Assembly (NCBI GenBank): GCA_944470555.2
Contig: OX104134.1
Location: 75,324,678 to 75,388,677 of the forward strand
From: Heterobilharzia americana
Lineage: Eukaryota; Platyhelminthes; Trematoda; Strigeidida; Schistosomatidae
Reading direction: 5' to 3'
DNA: 64,000 nt
Shown here: positions 11,975 through 24,020 of the stretch, in pieces
How the letters are laid out: each line of letters starts with the position of its first letter
Position numbering within the stretch: the stretch's first letter is position 1
Translations under genes and position numbers: made by a program
The notes under the pieces: generated by a model
What the model was told of the DNA's origin: nothing
Database searches by the model: none
The model's input: the letters and a program-made list of their open reading frames with translations, nothing else

Positions 11975-12800
11975 TGTCTCGTCGCACAAACTCGAAGATC
12001 TACAGGCGAAAACTAACTAGTTAACAGAAGAGGCAGGGCAGTGAAAACGGGTCTTCAAGTGAATATAGAGAAGACGGAGGTGATGAAGATACCCAGCCAA
12101 CAACAGCATCAACAACAAGAGGCACCAATCACCATGAACGGGAGAAACCTAAAGGAAGTAGTCTCTTTCACCTACGTAGGTGAGGCAACATCGTTTCAAC
12201 TACAGGCGGTGGTGGCGGCACAGATGAGGATGTCAAAGCCAACATCGGAAAAGAAAGAAAGGCCTTCACTAGTCTGGAATAATCAGTGTGGAGATCTACT
12301 GCACTCAGCACAACAAACAAGATCCGGATTTCCAACCAATGTCAAGTCAGTGCTGCCATATGGTTCATAAACTTGGCGTGTGACGAAAAGCACTTCCAAC
12401 AAACTACAGACATTCATCAACAGCCAACACCTACGCTGGCTCGATACTGAAGATCAGATGGCCAGAAAGAATAAGCAACAAGGAACTCTGGCCGGGTAAC
12501 GAAGCAACCAAGAAGCCATCGCTGAACAAATATGCATTGGAAGGAAGTGGAGATGGATTGGGCATACACTGAGAAGGCCGATTGGGACCAGGCCAAGCCA
12601 GGTCGTCAAGTGGAATCCAAGAGGGAAACGACGAGTTGGGCGACCCAGCTGAGGGTGACATGGAGGAGATGTTGTGAGGAAGAAATGAAAGCTTGCGGGC
12701 ACTCATGGAGTGTGGTTCAAAAGACTGTAAAGAACAGAGTGCAATGGAAACATGCTACTGAAGCCCTACGTTCTACTAGGAACCCAAGGGGAAAAAATAT
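11975..12800 (+). mobile_element. RTE/SR2-like LINE 3' fragment
   Basis: Plus-strand decayed RTE. GLQVNIEKTEVMKI and NGRNLKEVVSFTYVG (12050-12185) match the RT thumb of the copy at 21474-22994, followed by [14 protein letters not shown] (about 12540-12580), HSWSVVQKTVKNRVQWKHAT and EALRSTRNPRG (12700-12795). Broken by frameshifts. The catalytic region is absent. Confidence 0.85.
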
Positions 12801-12829
12801 TATAATTCATAACAAACCGCTATCAGCTG

Positions 12830-13010
12830 GAGAACCATCGAAAACCTGATAGTACTGCACCACCGTTTTGTCTGAGTTAGGGACTCCTCAGCAATCCCTG
12901 GAGGTCCTAAGTCACATCGTTGATGAGATCGTAGGTGCGTACTGATGAAGGACCTCATACTAGGACGAAACAACTGTCTAATGCTCACAGGTTTTGAATG
13001 TTTTTCTAAC
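12830..13010 (+). repeat. Second-family hammerhead SINE
   Basis: Carries the hammerhead candidate at 12937-12984, then the family 3' flank (ACTGATATCAGTCATC at 13008-13023). The 5' tRNA-like half is hard to see. Confidence 0.6.
12937..12984 (+). ncRNA. Candidate hammerhead ribozyme, canonical core
   Basis: CTGATGA (12942-12948) and GAAA (12967-12970) are canonical. Minimal stem III is A12970 C12971 with G12976 T12977 around AACT. Cleavage would follow C12978 in GTC. Stem I GCGTA/TAATGC pairs with one bulge. Stem II is irregular: CCT (12953-12955) pairs AGG (12962-12964), with two extra bases next to the core, so activity may be low. Confidence 0.5.
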
Positions 13011-13985
13011 TGATATCAGTCATCAAATATTAGCTAAATAAACTGATAGATCGCCTCCAATGTTCCAGGTGTCTTGTTTCAACGATTTTGCATCCCAGCA
13101 GTTGTTTTTCCACTTCCACACACCCACATTTAAAGTCTCTGGGTCAGACACTTCTAGTTAGATACCCCCTCCCCCAACTAACTGTAAACAGCTTACCGAT
13201 AAATAAGTTGCTCCCTAGAGGGTTTATCTAGTTAATTCAGTCTTTTAATTTACCTTTTGTCTTCAGTAGTTACACGTTAGGCAAAATCCTGACTAAGTTG
13301 GTACCATCGTGCATCGATTCATGTAAGATTGACCACGTGTTAGTTAGATGATGACAATGCAACCAGCATCCTACAGTCTTCCAATAGTTTTGCAAGTTTT
13401 GTCTAAGCATAACTTCCCACGTGTATATTTCAAGTGTATCGGTGTGCTTGTGATTGTTGTTTATTTAGTTATGTTCGCAATTCATTCAAAGTCAACAAGA
13501 CCGGAAAAATAAGTGTAGAAATGGAACGTGAAACTGCGCATCAAATTTTGGAAGGTTAGTAGTTGATAGTAGCCTGGCAAGTCAGAAAGATCTAACTGAA
13601 CCTAGAATACTTGAAAACAATCATTAGCACTCATCTTGATGAACTATATCTACGAACAGTATTGTCTTCTCAGAGTGATATTCTTTACCAAAGTTCACAG
13701 AGGCAGTATTATTCGTCCGCGTTCGACATTAGACATGACAAATTCTCCATGCCACACTACCGCAGAATACTTTCAGAAAATCCTTGAACAGGTGAATAAA
13801 CTGAATTTGAAACATTTAATTTGTCTAAGTCATTAACAGAAACTACTCCGTCTTGAAAGGGAAAGACTTCACCAGACATAATGTTACTGTTCACAGACAT
13901 ACCTTCAACAGATATAATTTACTTCACGTAACCTTCATTCAATCCTGAAATGTTGATGCTGGCCTACCATAAAAATGTCTGGAAA
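13010..13985. other. No gene seen
   Basis: Short frames only (longest about 66 codons at 13636-13836, plus), none recognisable. Confidence 0.5.
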
Positions 13986-13989
13986 CTTC

Positions 13990-14165
13990 CGAGGCGTGTA
14001 TGGCTTAGTGGTTGCTAGAAGTGTGTAATACAGCAGGCGCATTTCGTCCTCTTTGAGGCTCATCCGTGTAAGTAGACACATTCCTACTGAGACTCAAACG
14101 CGATATCCATCCCTTCAGATGCAACAGCGCTGCTCATCACACCACTGAGTCATGAAAATCACTTC
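13990..14165 (-). repeat. Hammerhead SINE variant, minus copy
   Basis: Reverse complement has a tRNA-like 5' part (B-box-like GTTTGAGTCTCAG) and GGATGAGCCTCAAAGAGG followed by ACGAAATGCGCC. Stem II CCTC-AAA-GAGG is perfect; the core is GGATGA instead of CTGATGA. Confidence 0.6.
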
Positions 14166-14391
14166 TAGTGAGATGCGTATTAGTTGCTACTTATCGAAAC
14201 ATGGAATTTCCCGTTGAAAAGTCTGGGACAGAATTCAAAGTATATCATGGATTCTACTGTTGTCGGCCGTGAAGCAAACTTTATCACTTTGCATCTTACG
14301 TACTATCGAGGCATCCATACAGCCGCCCATTAGTCAACAGAGACCAATAATTAATATAGGTGCACAACATGGGCATTGTGGCAGAATTTAG

Positions 14392-16450
14392 TTTGATTTA
14401 TAACATACAGTAATCTAGTATCATTCACTTGGTGATGTTTCGAGTATAAATTACTACTCACAATCATATCAATGTAATCACACTACTTTCGAAATTTGAT
14501 TTTCACAATTATGTCATCTCATATGAGTTGCTTTCATCGGTAGTAAAATTTTTCATATCTCTGGTATAGGTGTTGCGTCATTTCTACTACATGTGTTGTG
14601 TGTTGATTCGATGAACAAAGATTCAGTAATCAATCTCTCTCTCCACCTAATTATATTGGCTTCATCCCACCCTATTGTGTAGTTGTGTGTTAATGCGTGC
14701 ATTACAATAGCCGAGTTTCTTTCTAGATTATTGACCTTATTCAGGTCTGTCATTCTATATTTAGCTAAACTCCTATGTTCCGCTGTTCTAACTGACCCCG
14801 ATCGACTAGTTTGACCTATGCACTTGACCTCACAGTCATTACATTGAATTTGATAGATTAGATCATTTTGCTTAATTGGTTCGATCGGATCCTTAAGCCA
14901 GCCGACAAAGCTTGTCTCTGAGTGAGTTTGTAGGTTTAAATATCACTCTAATTCCAGCTTTGTTAAGGATCCTACGTAAAGTTTCTGATGTACCTTCCTT
15001 GTACAGTAACACAATGGAGGCTATGAACTCTTTTCAACTTGTGTTGCCATTATTATTCGTACTCGTGTGACTGTTATTATTTTGTTTTTCGTGTGTCTGT
15101 ACGAATTTCTTAATAATTATAACTATAATTATAATTATTAACTATTAGCGGTCCTTTTACGTGTTTCAATTCCTTGCTTAGGTCGTTGTACTGACTAGTC
15201 AGTTTTCTAGCTCCATCACTTAGACATTTGACTAAGCCTGCCTTAACTGACATTTGGTGGGACGACTTGAAATCCAGATACCTGTTGGAATGTGTCAGTT
15301 TTCTGTAGACGGTAGTATCCAAACCACCGTCTATTCTTCGTTTTATACTGAAATCTGAGATAGGTAATTCTCCTTGTTCATTTTCTAACTAGCAAGTGAA
15401 TTGGATTGCGTTTACTACTGTGTTTATATGCGTGAGGAAATTGCCGACATGTTCTGATTTCAACAAAGTAAATGTGTCATCCACATATCGCCACCATATT
15501 TTTGGTAAAGGTCTAAACTTTTGTAATGCCGTGTTTTCCCAACTACCCATAAATATATTTGTTACGACCGGGTTATTGGCGATGCTATCGTTACTGCTTC
15601 TGTTTGTTTGTATATTTTGTCCTGAAACTTGAAGACTGTGGAGGTCAGACACAACTGCACGCCTAATATGATCTCACCAATCGATCTCTTAGTTTTGTGA
15701 GTAAGTTCTGAGTCAATATTTAGTTGACTTCTGACTGTCTCGAGTACCATACTGATTGGTGTTTTAGTATACAGACTTGTTAAGTCGAAGCTAACCATTT
15801 TTTCACCCTCTTCTATGTGTAGGACATTGAGCTTAAGTCTACTTAAGTTATTAGTTTGAAATTTGAACGGTTTCTAATAGGACAATATATCGATGCTAAG
15901 TAATTTGCTAGTCCATATGTTGGGGTATATCTGAAGTCAACTATGGGTCAAATGAGATAACCTAGTATATAAAATATAATAGTATCACAAATTATGCTAG
16001 GATTATTAGTTTTAGTCAGTAAATTAAATCATTTAGACTCACCTAGAGATGACTTTAGTCAGCTTATCAGATTGGCTGTAGGTTTCTTAATCTTATTCAT
16101 AACCGTCCTGTTTGGATATATTTGTCAATTTTGTTGAAGTAATCCAATTTTCCATAACTACTGTTGAATTGCCTTTATCAGACCTAACAATTACTACATT
16201 ATTGTCATTCCGTAGATTATTTAGAGCTGAATTTTCAAATTTTGTCAAGTTCCGCTGTCTCTTCTTTTGTCTTTTTAGTGTGAATGCATACTATGCTCTA
16301 GCCTCTTCAGCAGTTGTTGCATCCACAGAGCTTAACGCTAGTTCTATGCTAAATGTGACATCTTCTGGTTTAGATGACCTATTGTCAAGCTGAAGTTTAG
16401 TCCTTTTTCGAGTACTTTCGTCTCAGTTGAGCATGAGGTTGTAGAGGAAA
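14392..16450 (-). mobile_element. Penelope-like retroelement (RT and GIY-YIG), degenerate
   Basis: Minus-strand element read from about 16450 to 14392. N-terminal region ENSALNNLRNDNNVVIVRSD near 16230-16160. RT motif A VSFDLTSLYTKTPI at about 15795-15755. YVDD box WWRYVDDTF with YVDD at 15476-15487. Thumb TTVYRKLTHSNRYLDFKSSH at 15320-15255. GIY-YIG endonuclease with IYQIQCNDC and CIGQTSRSGSVRTAEH at 14865-14775, then NSAIVMHALTHNYTIGWDEA. This order (RT then GIY-YIG) is that of endonuclease-bearing PLEs. Several frameshifts and stops interrupt it. Confidence 0.9.
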
Positions 16451-16467
16451 GATTTACTAATCACAAA

Positions 16468-17408
16468 AGACAGATGGTGGTTGGATACTACCGTCTACAG
16501 AAAACTGACACATTCCAACAGGTATCTGGATTTCAAGTCGTCCCACCAAATGTCAGTTAAGGCAGGCTTAGTCAAATGTCTAAGTGATGGAGCTAGAAAA
16601 CTGACTAGTCAGTACAACGACCTAAGCAAGGAATTGAAACACGTAAAAGGACCGCTAATAGTTAATAATTATAATTATAGTTATAATTATTAAGAAATTC
16701 GTACAGACACACGAAAAACAAAATAATAACAGTCACACGAGTACGAATAATAATGGCAACACAAGTTGAAAAGAGTTCATAGCCTCCATTGTGTTACTGT
16801 ACAAGGAAGGTACATCAGAAACTTTACGTAGGATCCTTAACAAAGCTGGAATTAGAGTGATATTTAAACCTACAAACTCACTCAGAGACAAGCTTTGTCG
16901 GCTGGCTTAAGGATCCGATCGAACCAATTAAGCAAAATGATCTAATCTATCAAATTCAATGTAATGACTGTGAGGTCAAGTGCATAGGTCAAACTAGTCG
17001 ATCGGGGTCAGTTAGAACAGCGGAACATAGGAGTTTAGCTAAATATAGAATGACAGACCTGAATAAGGTCAATAATCTAGAAAGAAACTCGGCTATTGTA
17101 ATGCACGCATTAACACACAACTACACAATAGGGTGGGATGAAGCCAATATAATTAGGTGGAGAGAGAGATTGATTACTGAATCTTTGTTCATCGAATCAA
17201 CACACAACACATGTAGTAGAAATGACGCAACACCTATACCAGAGATATGAAAAATTTTACTACCGATGAAAGCAACTCATATGAGATGACATAATTGTGA
17301 AAATCAAATTTCGAAAGTAGTGTGATTACATTGATATGATTGTGAGTAGTAATTTATACTCGAAACATCACCAAGTGAATGATACTGGATCACTGTGTTA
17401 TAAATGAA
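16468..17408 (+). mobile_element. Partial Penelope-like copy, inverted relative to neighbour
   Basis: Plus-strand second copy of the thumb plus GIY-YIG half, starting at the TTVYRKL segment (16484) and ending about 17408. Its two longest frames (16481-16693, 17050-17250) are identical in translation to those in the left arm. It lacks RT motifs A and YVDD. Confidence 0.9.
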
Positions 17409-18170
17409 ATAAACAAATGTAATGTGGAAATAGAGGGCAATTAATTTGCGCACAATGCTCTTCTAACAACGAACCAATTTCATGCATTCGGACAACACTT
17501 GCACTATGCGTAATGAGAATTTGGCTATGATAGGCTTTCTTAAGAGCTCCAGTAACAGCCATCTCTCTTTCATTTAGCTTCCCGTACGAAGGTATACCAA
17601 ACTCAACACTCTATTTTTTTGGTTTCGCGCTTTAAAGTATATTTGACATCTCTACTCGACAATTAATTCACTGAAAGTTCTCTAAATCTTCTTATGAACA
17701 CCATGCAGTTTGCTCATCGAGCGTCTAGTCAACTATGAACATCTAGTTCTCCTTAAAACAGTGTTCAAACTTCAAGCAAACCGTTTGACAGGAGTAAAAA
17801 TATGGTATTTGCTTACAGCCGAACGACTGATATCTCACTGTCAAATCCTCAGCTACATGTTCATCAGAAATGTAGACTTTCACGTTGTCGGTGGATGGGA
17901 GATTGTTTTTTTTTAGAAAGGTTTTTGCTAACTTTGATAAATTATATAGACTGTTCCCTATGTTTAGTAATGTGCTCAAACTGCCCTTCTGGATTCATTC
18001 TCCCTGTTCGATTAACTTTGAGTTTTGACCAGAAATTCGTTATAGAACTCTCCGTCCTTGGTATCAGGGACGAAAATGAGTCCATCAAAAGTGGAAGCTT
18101 ATTCGGTGAATAAAGGGGAAGTAATGTAGGATTGCACCACAGTACGGTATGCAATCTGTTTCACGACTAG
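17409..18170. other. No gene seen
   Basis: Overlapping short frames on both strands at 17710-18154 show no family features. Confidence 0.45.
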
Positions 18171-18171
18171 C

Positions 18172-18320
18172 AGTGGGATCTAGGAAGCGTGGTTCCTTCC
18201 AGTTGGAACTCATCAGCTAGATCTACCTACATCCCAGTGAGTGATTTTATTCCCACTGAGACTTGAACTCAGTACCCACTGCTTCAAACGCCGAAGTGTA
18301 ATCGACTAGGCCACTGGTTC
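18172..18320 (-). repeat. Hammerhead SINE (Sm-alpha type), near-complete
   Basis: Reverse complement: A-box-like CAGTGGCCTAGTCG, B-box-like GAGTTCAAGTCTC, then stem I GATCTAG/CTAGATC (7 bp, perfect), core CTGATGA, stem II TTCC-AACT-GGAA. The 3' core reads GAACC where GAAAC is needed, so A15.1 is lost. Confidence 0.75.
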
Positions 18321-19575
18321 ATGAGTACGGTAAGGTTGATAACCTAGTACTGTGTTCAATGAACTGGCTTCACATTTTGGCACATTTTTCTACGATACGT
18401 TAGAAATTGGAAGAAACATGCAAACGATACTGGTAAACATTGAAATGAAAACTGAAACTGTATCGCCTATGAACAAGATGCTGTTGTTGAGCAGAAGACC
18501 AAATCAATGAAAACTGATAAAGTCACATATGCACATTGACAAGTGTATTGAAATCACATAATGTATATAAACAGTTATCGAATCAAGTTTTTTGAAACAA
18601 AGGCAGAAATACACAATTTCGCTGCCGTTAGGGTAATAGTATTTTTGTAGAGACGTAAACAAAAGTTGTTTATCATCTATTGTCATACTGGTTTGTTTTT
18701 CATAAAATTTTCAAGGTTTTCCTTTGTTTTTGTTCAATGTTCTCCTTTTTGGTGCTGCTTTTCAACATACGGGCTATTCATTAATCAATCAAACAAGTAT
18801 AGTCACATATACTGATTTAATGTAGTTTCGAGTTTAGTGCAAATTAAATTTCAACTTTCGCGCCTTAGAAGGCTGTAACCTTGAATACTTGAAAGCAGGG
18901 CTGCAAATCTCAATTCACAAACTGTCCGGTTTTCCGGAGCGCGAAATTTACTAACAGATTTACTAACAACTCAACGTATGCATTACGAAACACATTTCTG
19001 ATTACAGATGACCTTGGTATTCATAGGAGACTTCAAAAAAACTTTCTTCACTGTTTTTAAGAAACCATCCAGTCAAACATTAATATGTTGAACTGAAGCA
19101 AATGCTCCTAGAATCTTCGAAGCCCTCTGTTTGACTGAAAATGTTCTCATCCCAGTCCAGCTTTACAAGGATCTGAGAGTTGACTTCAGTACATCCTAAG
19201 AAGCGCTTTTAAAGACTCCTGGCATGTTATACACGTATTGGGACATGTTTGAGAAATTTTAAGTTATGAACTTCTGTCCTGTAAAAAACTTGACAGAAGT
19301 ATTCAATCGTCAACATTATTGCATGTTCAACATTCGTTAATCCAACTATTTAACTGTTGGCATATTGTACCTGGTAATTTGAAGAAACTTTTTCGCAAAT
19401 TTTTTAATTCACTCAGAGAGTACGTGAAAGAAAGTAATTACACGCAGAAAAAAATAGTGAACATTTGGGATCAAATCATTTTATGACTGATATAGCCATA
19501 AAATTTCAACAGTCTTTTAAGTATACACTTTTAATGTGATCACTCTCAGTTCTTATGTAAAAAGTTCATAAAAAA
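18321..19575. other. AT-rich stretch, no gene seen
   Basis: Contains only one 60-codon frame, without features. Confidence 0.5.
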
Positions 19576-19581
19576 ATTAGG

Positions 19582-19718
19582 GTGACTTCAAAGGCCACCC
19601 TAGCAACTGACGAAATAACCGACCACGTTTCAGTATTTCGATTGAGGAAGCCATTTTCATGAAATCTAGAAATTTGATTGGTTATTTCCGTTGTTATTAG
19701 GATGACTTTTAAAGTCAC
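19582..19718. mobile_element. MITE-like element with terminal inverted repeats
   Basis: 39-base imperfect inverted ends (19582-19620, beginning GTGACTTCAAAGG and ending GAAATAACC; 19680-19718, beginning GGTTATTTCC and ending AAAGTCAC) around a 59-base centre. No coding. A half copy may exist near 415-480. No clear target duplication. Confidence 0.55.
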
Positions 19719-20054
19719 TCAAAAATCAGTAGGTATTATGTTTACGTCAATTCTTTTTGTAAGGAATGACAACTGTAATGTTTTTTTTCAAATGAGTGGA
19801 AGTGCCATTTAAAGTGGATTAAGCAAATAGAGTCTATCGATTGGACAGTTAGAGAAGTTAATCAATAAAATTCAATCAATACTGCAAATAAATTTACCAT
19901 CATTTATACCAGATTCTTGTTCTTCTGACTCATACTCTACTTCTAAGCTGTTTATAATTTTGAAATATAACACCTGTTGTTCGAACAAATATTGATACAT
20001 AAATGGCAGTACAGTTTTTTTAAGTATTTCCAAAAAGTGGTTATTAGTTTTCAA

Positions 20055-20300
20055 TCTGGAGGTTTGTGGGGATTTATTTATTGATTTCAGGTTGGGGTTC
20101 ATCATGGACTGACATAAGATAGAGGAACATTCGAAACTTGAGAGCATTGGACAGCTGTTTCGTCCTAAATAAGACCCCTCAGCAGCGAGCACCCGTGACC
20201 CCGCCAGGGATCGGATCCATGACCTTCAGGTTCTGTGGCCAGCACACTACCAGTGAGACGCTGGGTCGGAGTCCGATGGATCATATTTCCTATTTCTGTC
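20055..20300 (-). repeat. Second-family hammerhead SINE, minus copy
   Basis: Reverse complement: tRNA-like 5' part (ACCCAGCGTCTCACTGGTAG; GAACCTGAAGGTCATGG), hammerhead CTGAGGGGTCTTATTTAGGA followed by CGAAACAGCTGTCCAATGC, and a 3' end related to CAGTCCATGATGAACCCC. Core position A9 is G, so probably inactive. Pairs head-to-head with 20530-20745. Confidence 0.75.
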
Positions 20301-20529
20301 AGTTCACGATATAGTGCAACCGCCATACAGTGCCCTCGTTGAATAACTGTCCTCATGTCTGCTTTAGTTGGTCTCACCGGTCACGACTTCTTTATGGAAC
20401 TTCAGGAATCAAGTCTCCAAGCTAGTCACTAATGTGCACTAGAATAATTCAGTTTTGAGGTTTGTCAGGATTTATTTATGTATTTCAGGTTTATATATAT
20501 ATAGTGAAGTGATGGAAGTAGGAAATATG

Positions 20530-20745
20530 GAACACGAGATTCCGACCCAGTGGCTCAGTGGTAGCATGCTGGTCACAGAACCTGGTGGTTCTGAGTTCAA
20601 TCGCTGCAGGGGTTGTGGGTAACGCTGTTGAGGAGTTCTACACTAGGACGAAACAAGTGTACAGTGCTGGCAAGTTTCCATTGTTTCTCCAAATCATATC
20701 GGTCCATGATGAGTCCTAATCTGAATTCAGATATTTATTATTTAT
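20530..20745 (+). repeat. Second-family hammerhead SINE, plus copy
   Basis: A box TGGCTCAGTGG (20552-20562) fits the pol III consensus, with B-box-like GAGTTCAATCG (20592-20602), then the hammerhead TTGAGGAGTTCTACACTAGG followed by ACGAAACAAGTGTACAGTGC. Core C3 is T. The family 3' end follows (GTCCATGATGAGTCCTAATC). Confidence 0.75.
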
Positions 20746-21470
20746 TAATAGTTTCGCCTGTAAGTTTTTCACTTATTTGTTTATTTTATGAAAACGATTA
20801 TTCTTAACGGGTGAGATGAGTGTTAAATATGCTTTTCGTTTGCCGCTCCAAAATAAAAATTAAGACGGGTTGAAGAATCTACAGCCTTGTTGCATATACA
20901 GGTTCCTAGAAATTGAATCAGATGTACATATTTGGTTGTTTTATTGACTCTTCAGTTGGATATACCTAAAATCAAGCAAACTGCAAAACCGCCAGTTGAA
21001 TAAGAACTTCCACTTGGTTATTAGCAATGAGAAATCACTAGCCAGATTGGAGTGACTAATGGCTAAAAATACCGTCTGTCGCTTTGGGACTTAGTGCTCC
21101 ATAAGTTCACCTTGAAAAATTCACCTTACACAGTCAAGCTGTTCACATTTACTGACTAACTGACTTGGTTACGTTTAAACACAATAAATTCACTTGAAAA
21201 TCGTTTACGAATTTCACGGTTTGCGTTGGCATTCCTTATGACTGAATAGTTTGTTTTTAAACAGTTTGACTGTGATATCAAAATTATTTTCCATTGGAAG
21301 TGATCATCCGATGTTTAGATCACTGTCATCTATCTAAATGACAAAATCCGCACTAGCGGGATCTGGCATCTTGCTACATAAGATTTATATAGCGTGACTA
21401 GCGTTAATGGTCATTATTCCGTCTAAACAGTGTCTGAATTGAATAAATCTGAGTGTAATTTTGATTAGTA
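20746..21470. other. No gene seen
   Basis: AT-rich sequence without coding or repeat features I can recognise. Confidence 0.5.
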
Positions 21471-21473
21471 TCA

Positions 21474-21474
21474 T

Positions 21475-21506
<32 letters not shown>

Positions 21507-22994
21507 TATTATTAGTCCCTTGGGTTCCTAGTGGAACATAGGGCTTCACTAGCACGTCTCCAATGCTCTCTGTCCTCTGAAATCTTTTGAACCTGGTTCC
21601 ACGACAGCCCACAACCTCTCATTTCCTCCTCACAAGACCTCCTCCACGTCACCCTCACCCAGGATGCCCAACTCGTCGCTTCCCATCTGGGTTCCACTCG
21701 AGTAACTGGCCTGACGCGTGATGTCCCCAGTCGGCTTTCTCAATGTATGCCCAATCCATCTCCACTTCCTTCCAATGCATATTTGTTGAGCGATAGCTTC
21801 TTGGTTGGTTCGTTCCCATCCAGAGCTCCTTGTTGCTTATTCTTATTATTCTGGCCATCTGATCTTAGTAGCGAGCGTAAGCAGTTGTTGATGAATGTCT
21901 GTAGTTTATTGGAAATCCCTTTCGTGACGCGCCAAGTCTCTCAACCATCACACAGAAGCACTAATTTGACGTTGGTGTTGGAAATCCGGATCTTGTTCCG
22001 CATGCTGAGTGCAGAAGATCTCCACACTGGTTTCAGGCTAATGAAGGCCTGTCTTGCTTTTCTGATTCTGACTTCGACATCCTCGTCTGTGCCTGTGTCG
22101 CCTGTAGTTGAAACAGTGCTTCCTAGATAAGTGAAGGAGGTTACTTCCTTTAAGTTTCTCCCGTTGATGGTGATGGTGATTGGAGTTTGTTGTTGTTGGT
22201 GGTGGTGCGGTATCTTCATCACCTCTGTCTTCTCTATATTCACTTGAAGTCCTATCTTCACTGCCTCTTCTATCAACTTGTTAGTTTTTGCCTGCAGATC
22301 TTCAAGTTTTTGTGACATCAGGCACAAGTCATCGTTGGCGAAATCCAGATCTTCTAGGTTCTTTTCCGCAGTCCAGCCAGCGTATCCCCCTCTTCTCGCT
22401 CCCCACTGTTTGCTGCATGATCCAGCCGACCACAACACACTCAGGAATATCATGGGGGATAGTAGGCAACCCTGTTTCACTCCTGTCTTCACTTCACTTC
22501 AGTGGCATCATTGAGCTTCCCATTGTGAATTACTTGGCATGTGACATCTTCATATAGTTGTTGAATGAGGCGGATAAAGGTTTGCGGTACTCCGTAGTAG
22601 TGAAGCAGTTTGCAAATTACCTCTCGGTCGACGCTGTCGAAGGCTTTTTCAAAGTCGATGAAGTTGAGGTAGAGAGTTGACTGTCATTCTATACTCTGTT
22701 CTATGATGATGTGAAGCGTTGCAATTTGGTCTGCACATGATTTGTACTTCCTGAAGCCTGCCTGTTCCGGTCGTAGTTTTGAATCCAGTGCCTCTTTAAG
22801 CCTCTCCAAGATGATGCGGCTTAATATTTTGCTTGGTGTGGGTGGACAGGAGAGTGATTCCGCACCAGTTCTTGCAAACACTGAGGTCTCGTTTCTTCGG
22901 CAGTTTGACAAGGTAACCCTTCTTCCAATCAATGGCCAGGTACCTTCTCTTCCTTCCACACCTTCTGCAATAATGGTGTGAGCATGTCCGCTGC
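21474..22994 (-). mobile_element. RTE/SR2-like LINE, 3' two thirds, cut by assembly gap
   Basis: Read from 22994 down to a TTA-repeat tail (21474-21513). RT N-part PSKILSRIILERLKEALDSK then LRPEQAGFRK and KSCADQIATLHIIIEQSIE (22840-22685); KTGVKQGCLLSPMIF (22490-22445); a palm motif decayed to LDFANDDLCL (catalytic box normally FADD or YADD); thumb GLQVNIEKTEVMKIP; C-terminal [18 protein letters not shown] region and ASEALCSTRNPRD near the end. The 5' third falls in the N run. Confidence 0.88.
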
Positions 22995-23494
22995 NNNNNN
23001 NNNNNNNNNNNNNNNNNNNNNNNNNNNNNNNNNNNNNNNNNNNNNNNNNNNNNNNNNNNNNNNNNNNNNNNNNNNNNNNNNNNNNNNNNNNNNNNNNNNN
23101 NNNNNNNNNNNNNNNNNNNNNNNNNNNNNNNNNNNNNNNNNNNNNNNNNNNNNNNNNNNNNNNNNNNNNNNNNNNNNNNNNNNNNNNNNNNNNNNNNNNN
23201 NNNNNNNNNNNNNNNNNNNNNNNNNNNNNNNNNNNNNNNNNNNNNNNNNNNNNNNNNNNNNNNNNNNNNNNNNNNNNNNNNNNNNNNNNNNNNNNNNNNN
23301 NNNNNNNNNNNNNNNNNNNNNNNNNNNNNNNNNNNNNNNNNNNNNNNNNNNNNNNNNNNNNNNNNNNNNNNNNNNNNNNNNNNNNNNNNNNNNNNNNNNN
23401 NNNNNNNNNNNNNNNNNNNNNNNNNNNNNNNNNNNNNNNNNNNNNNNNNNNNNNNNNNNNNNNNNNNNNNNNNNNNNNNNNNNNNNNNNNNNNN
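22995..23494. other. Assembly gap, 500 N
   Basis: Exactly 500 N inside an RTE LINE. The round length suggests a placeholder of unknown true size. Confidence 1.
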
Positions 23495-23899
23495 AAATAA
23501 ACAAAACAATATGACCAGTGACATTTATCCGAGACCCACATTTTCCACTTTTCGCCTGGTATAATGCTTTGCATTTAGGCCAATTTCAAAGGCCTCCCTG
23601 GCCACCACACTTGTCTTTGTCTGTAAAACATATAAGAGGTTTGAGTTAAGCAAACTTTCTATCAGCAGAAAGCAGAATGTGATGTGTTTTTTTAAAAGCT
23701 CCATCCAGTCTAACAAAGTTCCAATTAATAATTACGTTGAAGAAGACTTAACCGCTAAAATAACGTTCACAGTCATACTTCATGTTCTCAAATAATCATG
23801 GAATTTGCCGACTGGAATGAAATACAGTTGTTTACGATACAAATCTTTATTCACTTTAATTTTCAGACATACCTTTTCCATTTCCAAGTCTTGGCGATA

Positions 23900-24020
23900 A
23901 AAATTATCATGCAGTGGTCGCTGGTTCGAATCGGGCCGCTGTCCAGATTTTCATCTCACCTTCAATCATCACCCAGTAAAAATACTAGTCTGCCAAACTA
24001 CGGCTACCTTAGATAGTCAA
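23900..24020 (+). repeat. tRNA-derived SINE-like repeat
   Basis: A good B box, GGTTCGAATCG (about 23922-23932), is followed by a body (CACCTTCAATCATCACCCAG ... CTACGGCTACCTTAGATAG) that recurs in diverged form at 26440-26525. Confidence 0.45.

Noticed and set aside
18172..18320. Active hammerhead ribozyme
   Set aside because: Stem I, stem II and CTGATGA are good, but the GAAA segment reads GAAC, which removes an essential base pair.
20540..20610. Possible functional tRNA gene
   Set aside because: A and B boxes are present but no cloverleaf can be formed; it is the tRNA-derived head of a hammerhead SINE.
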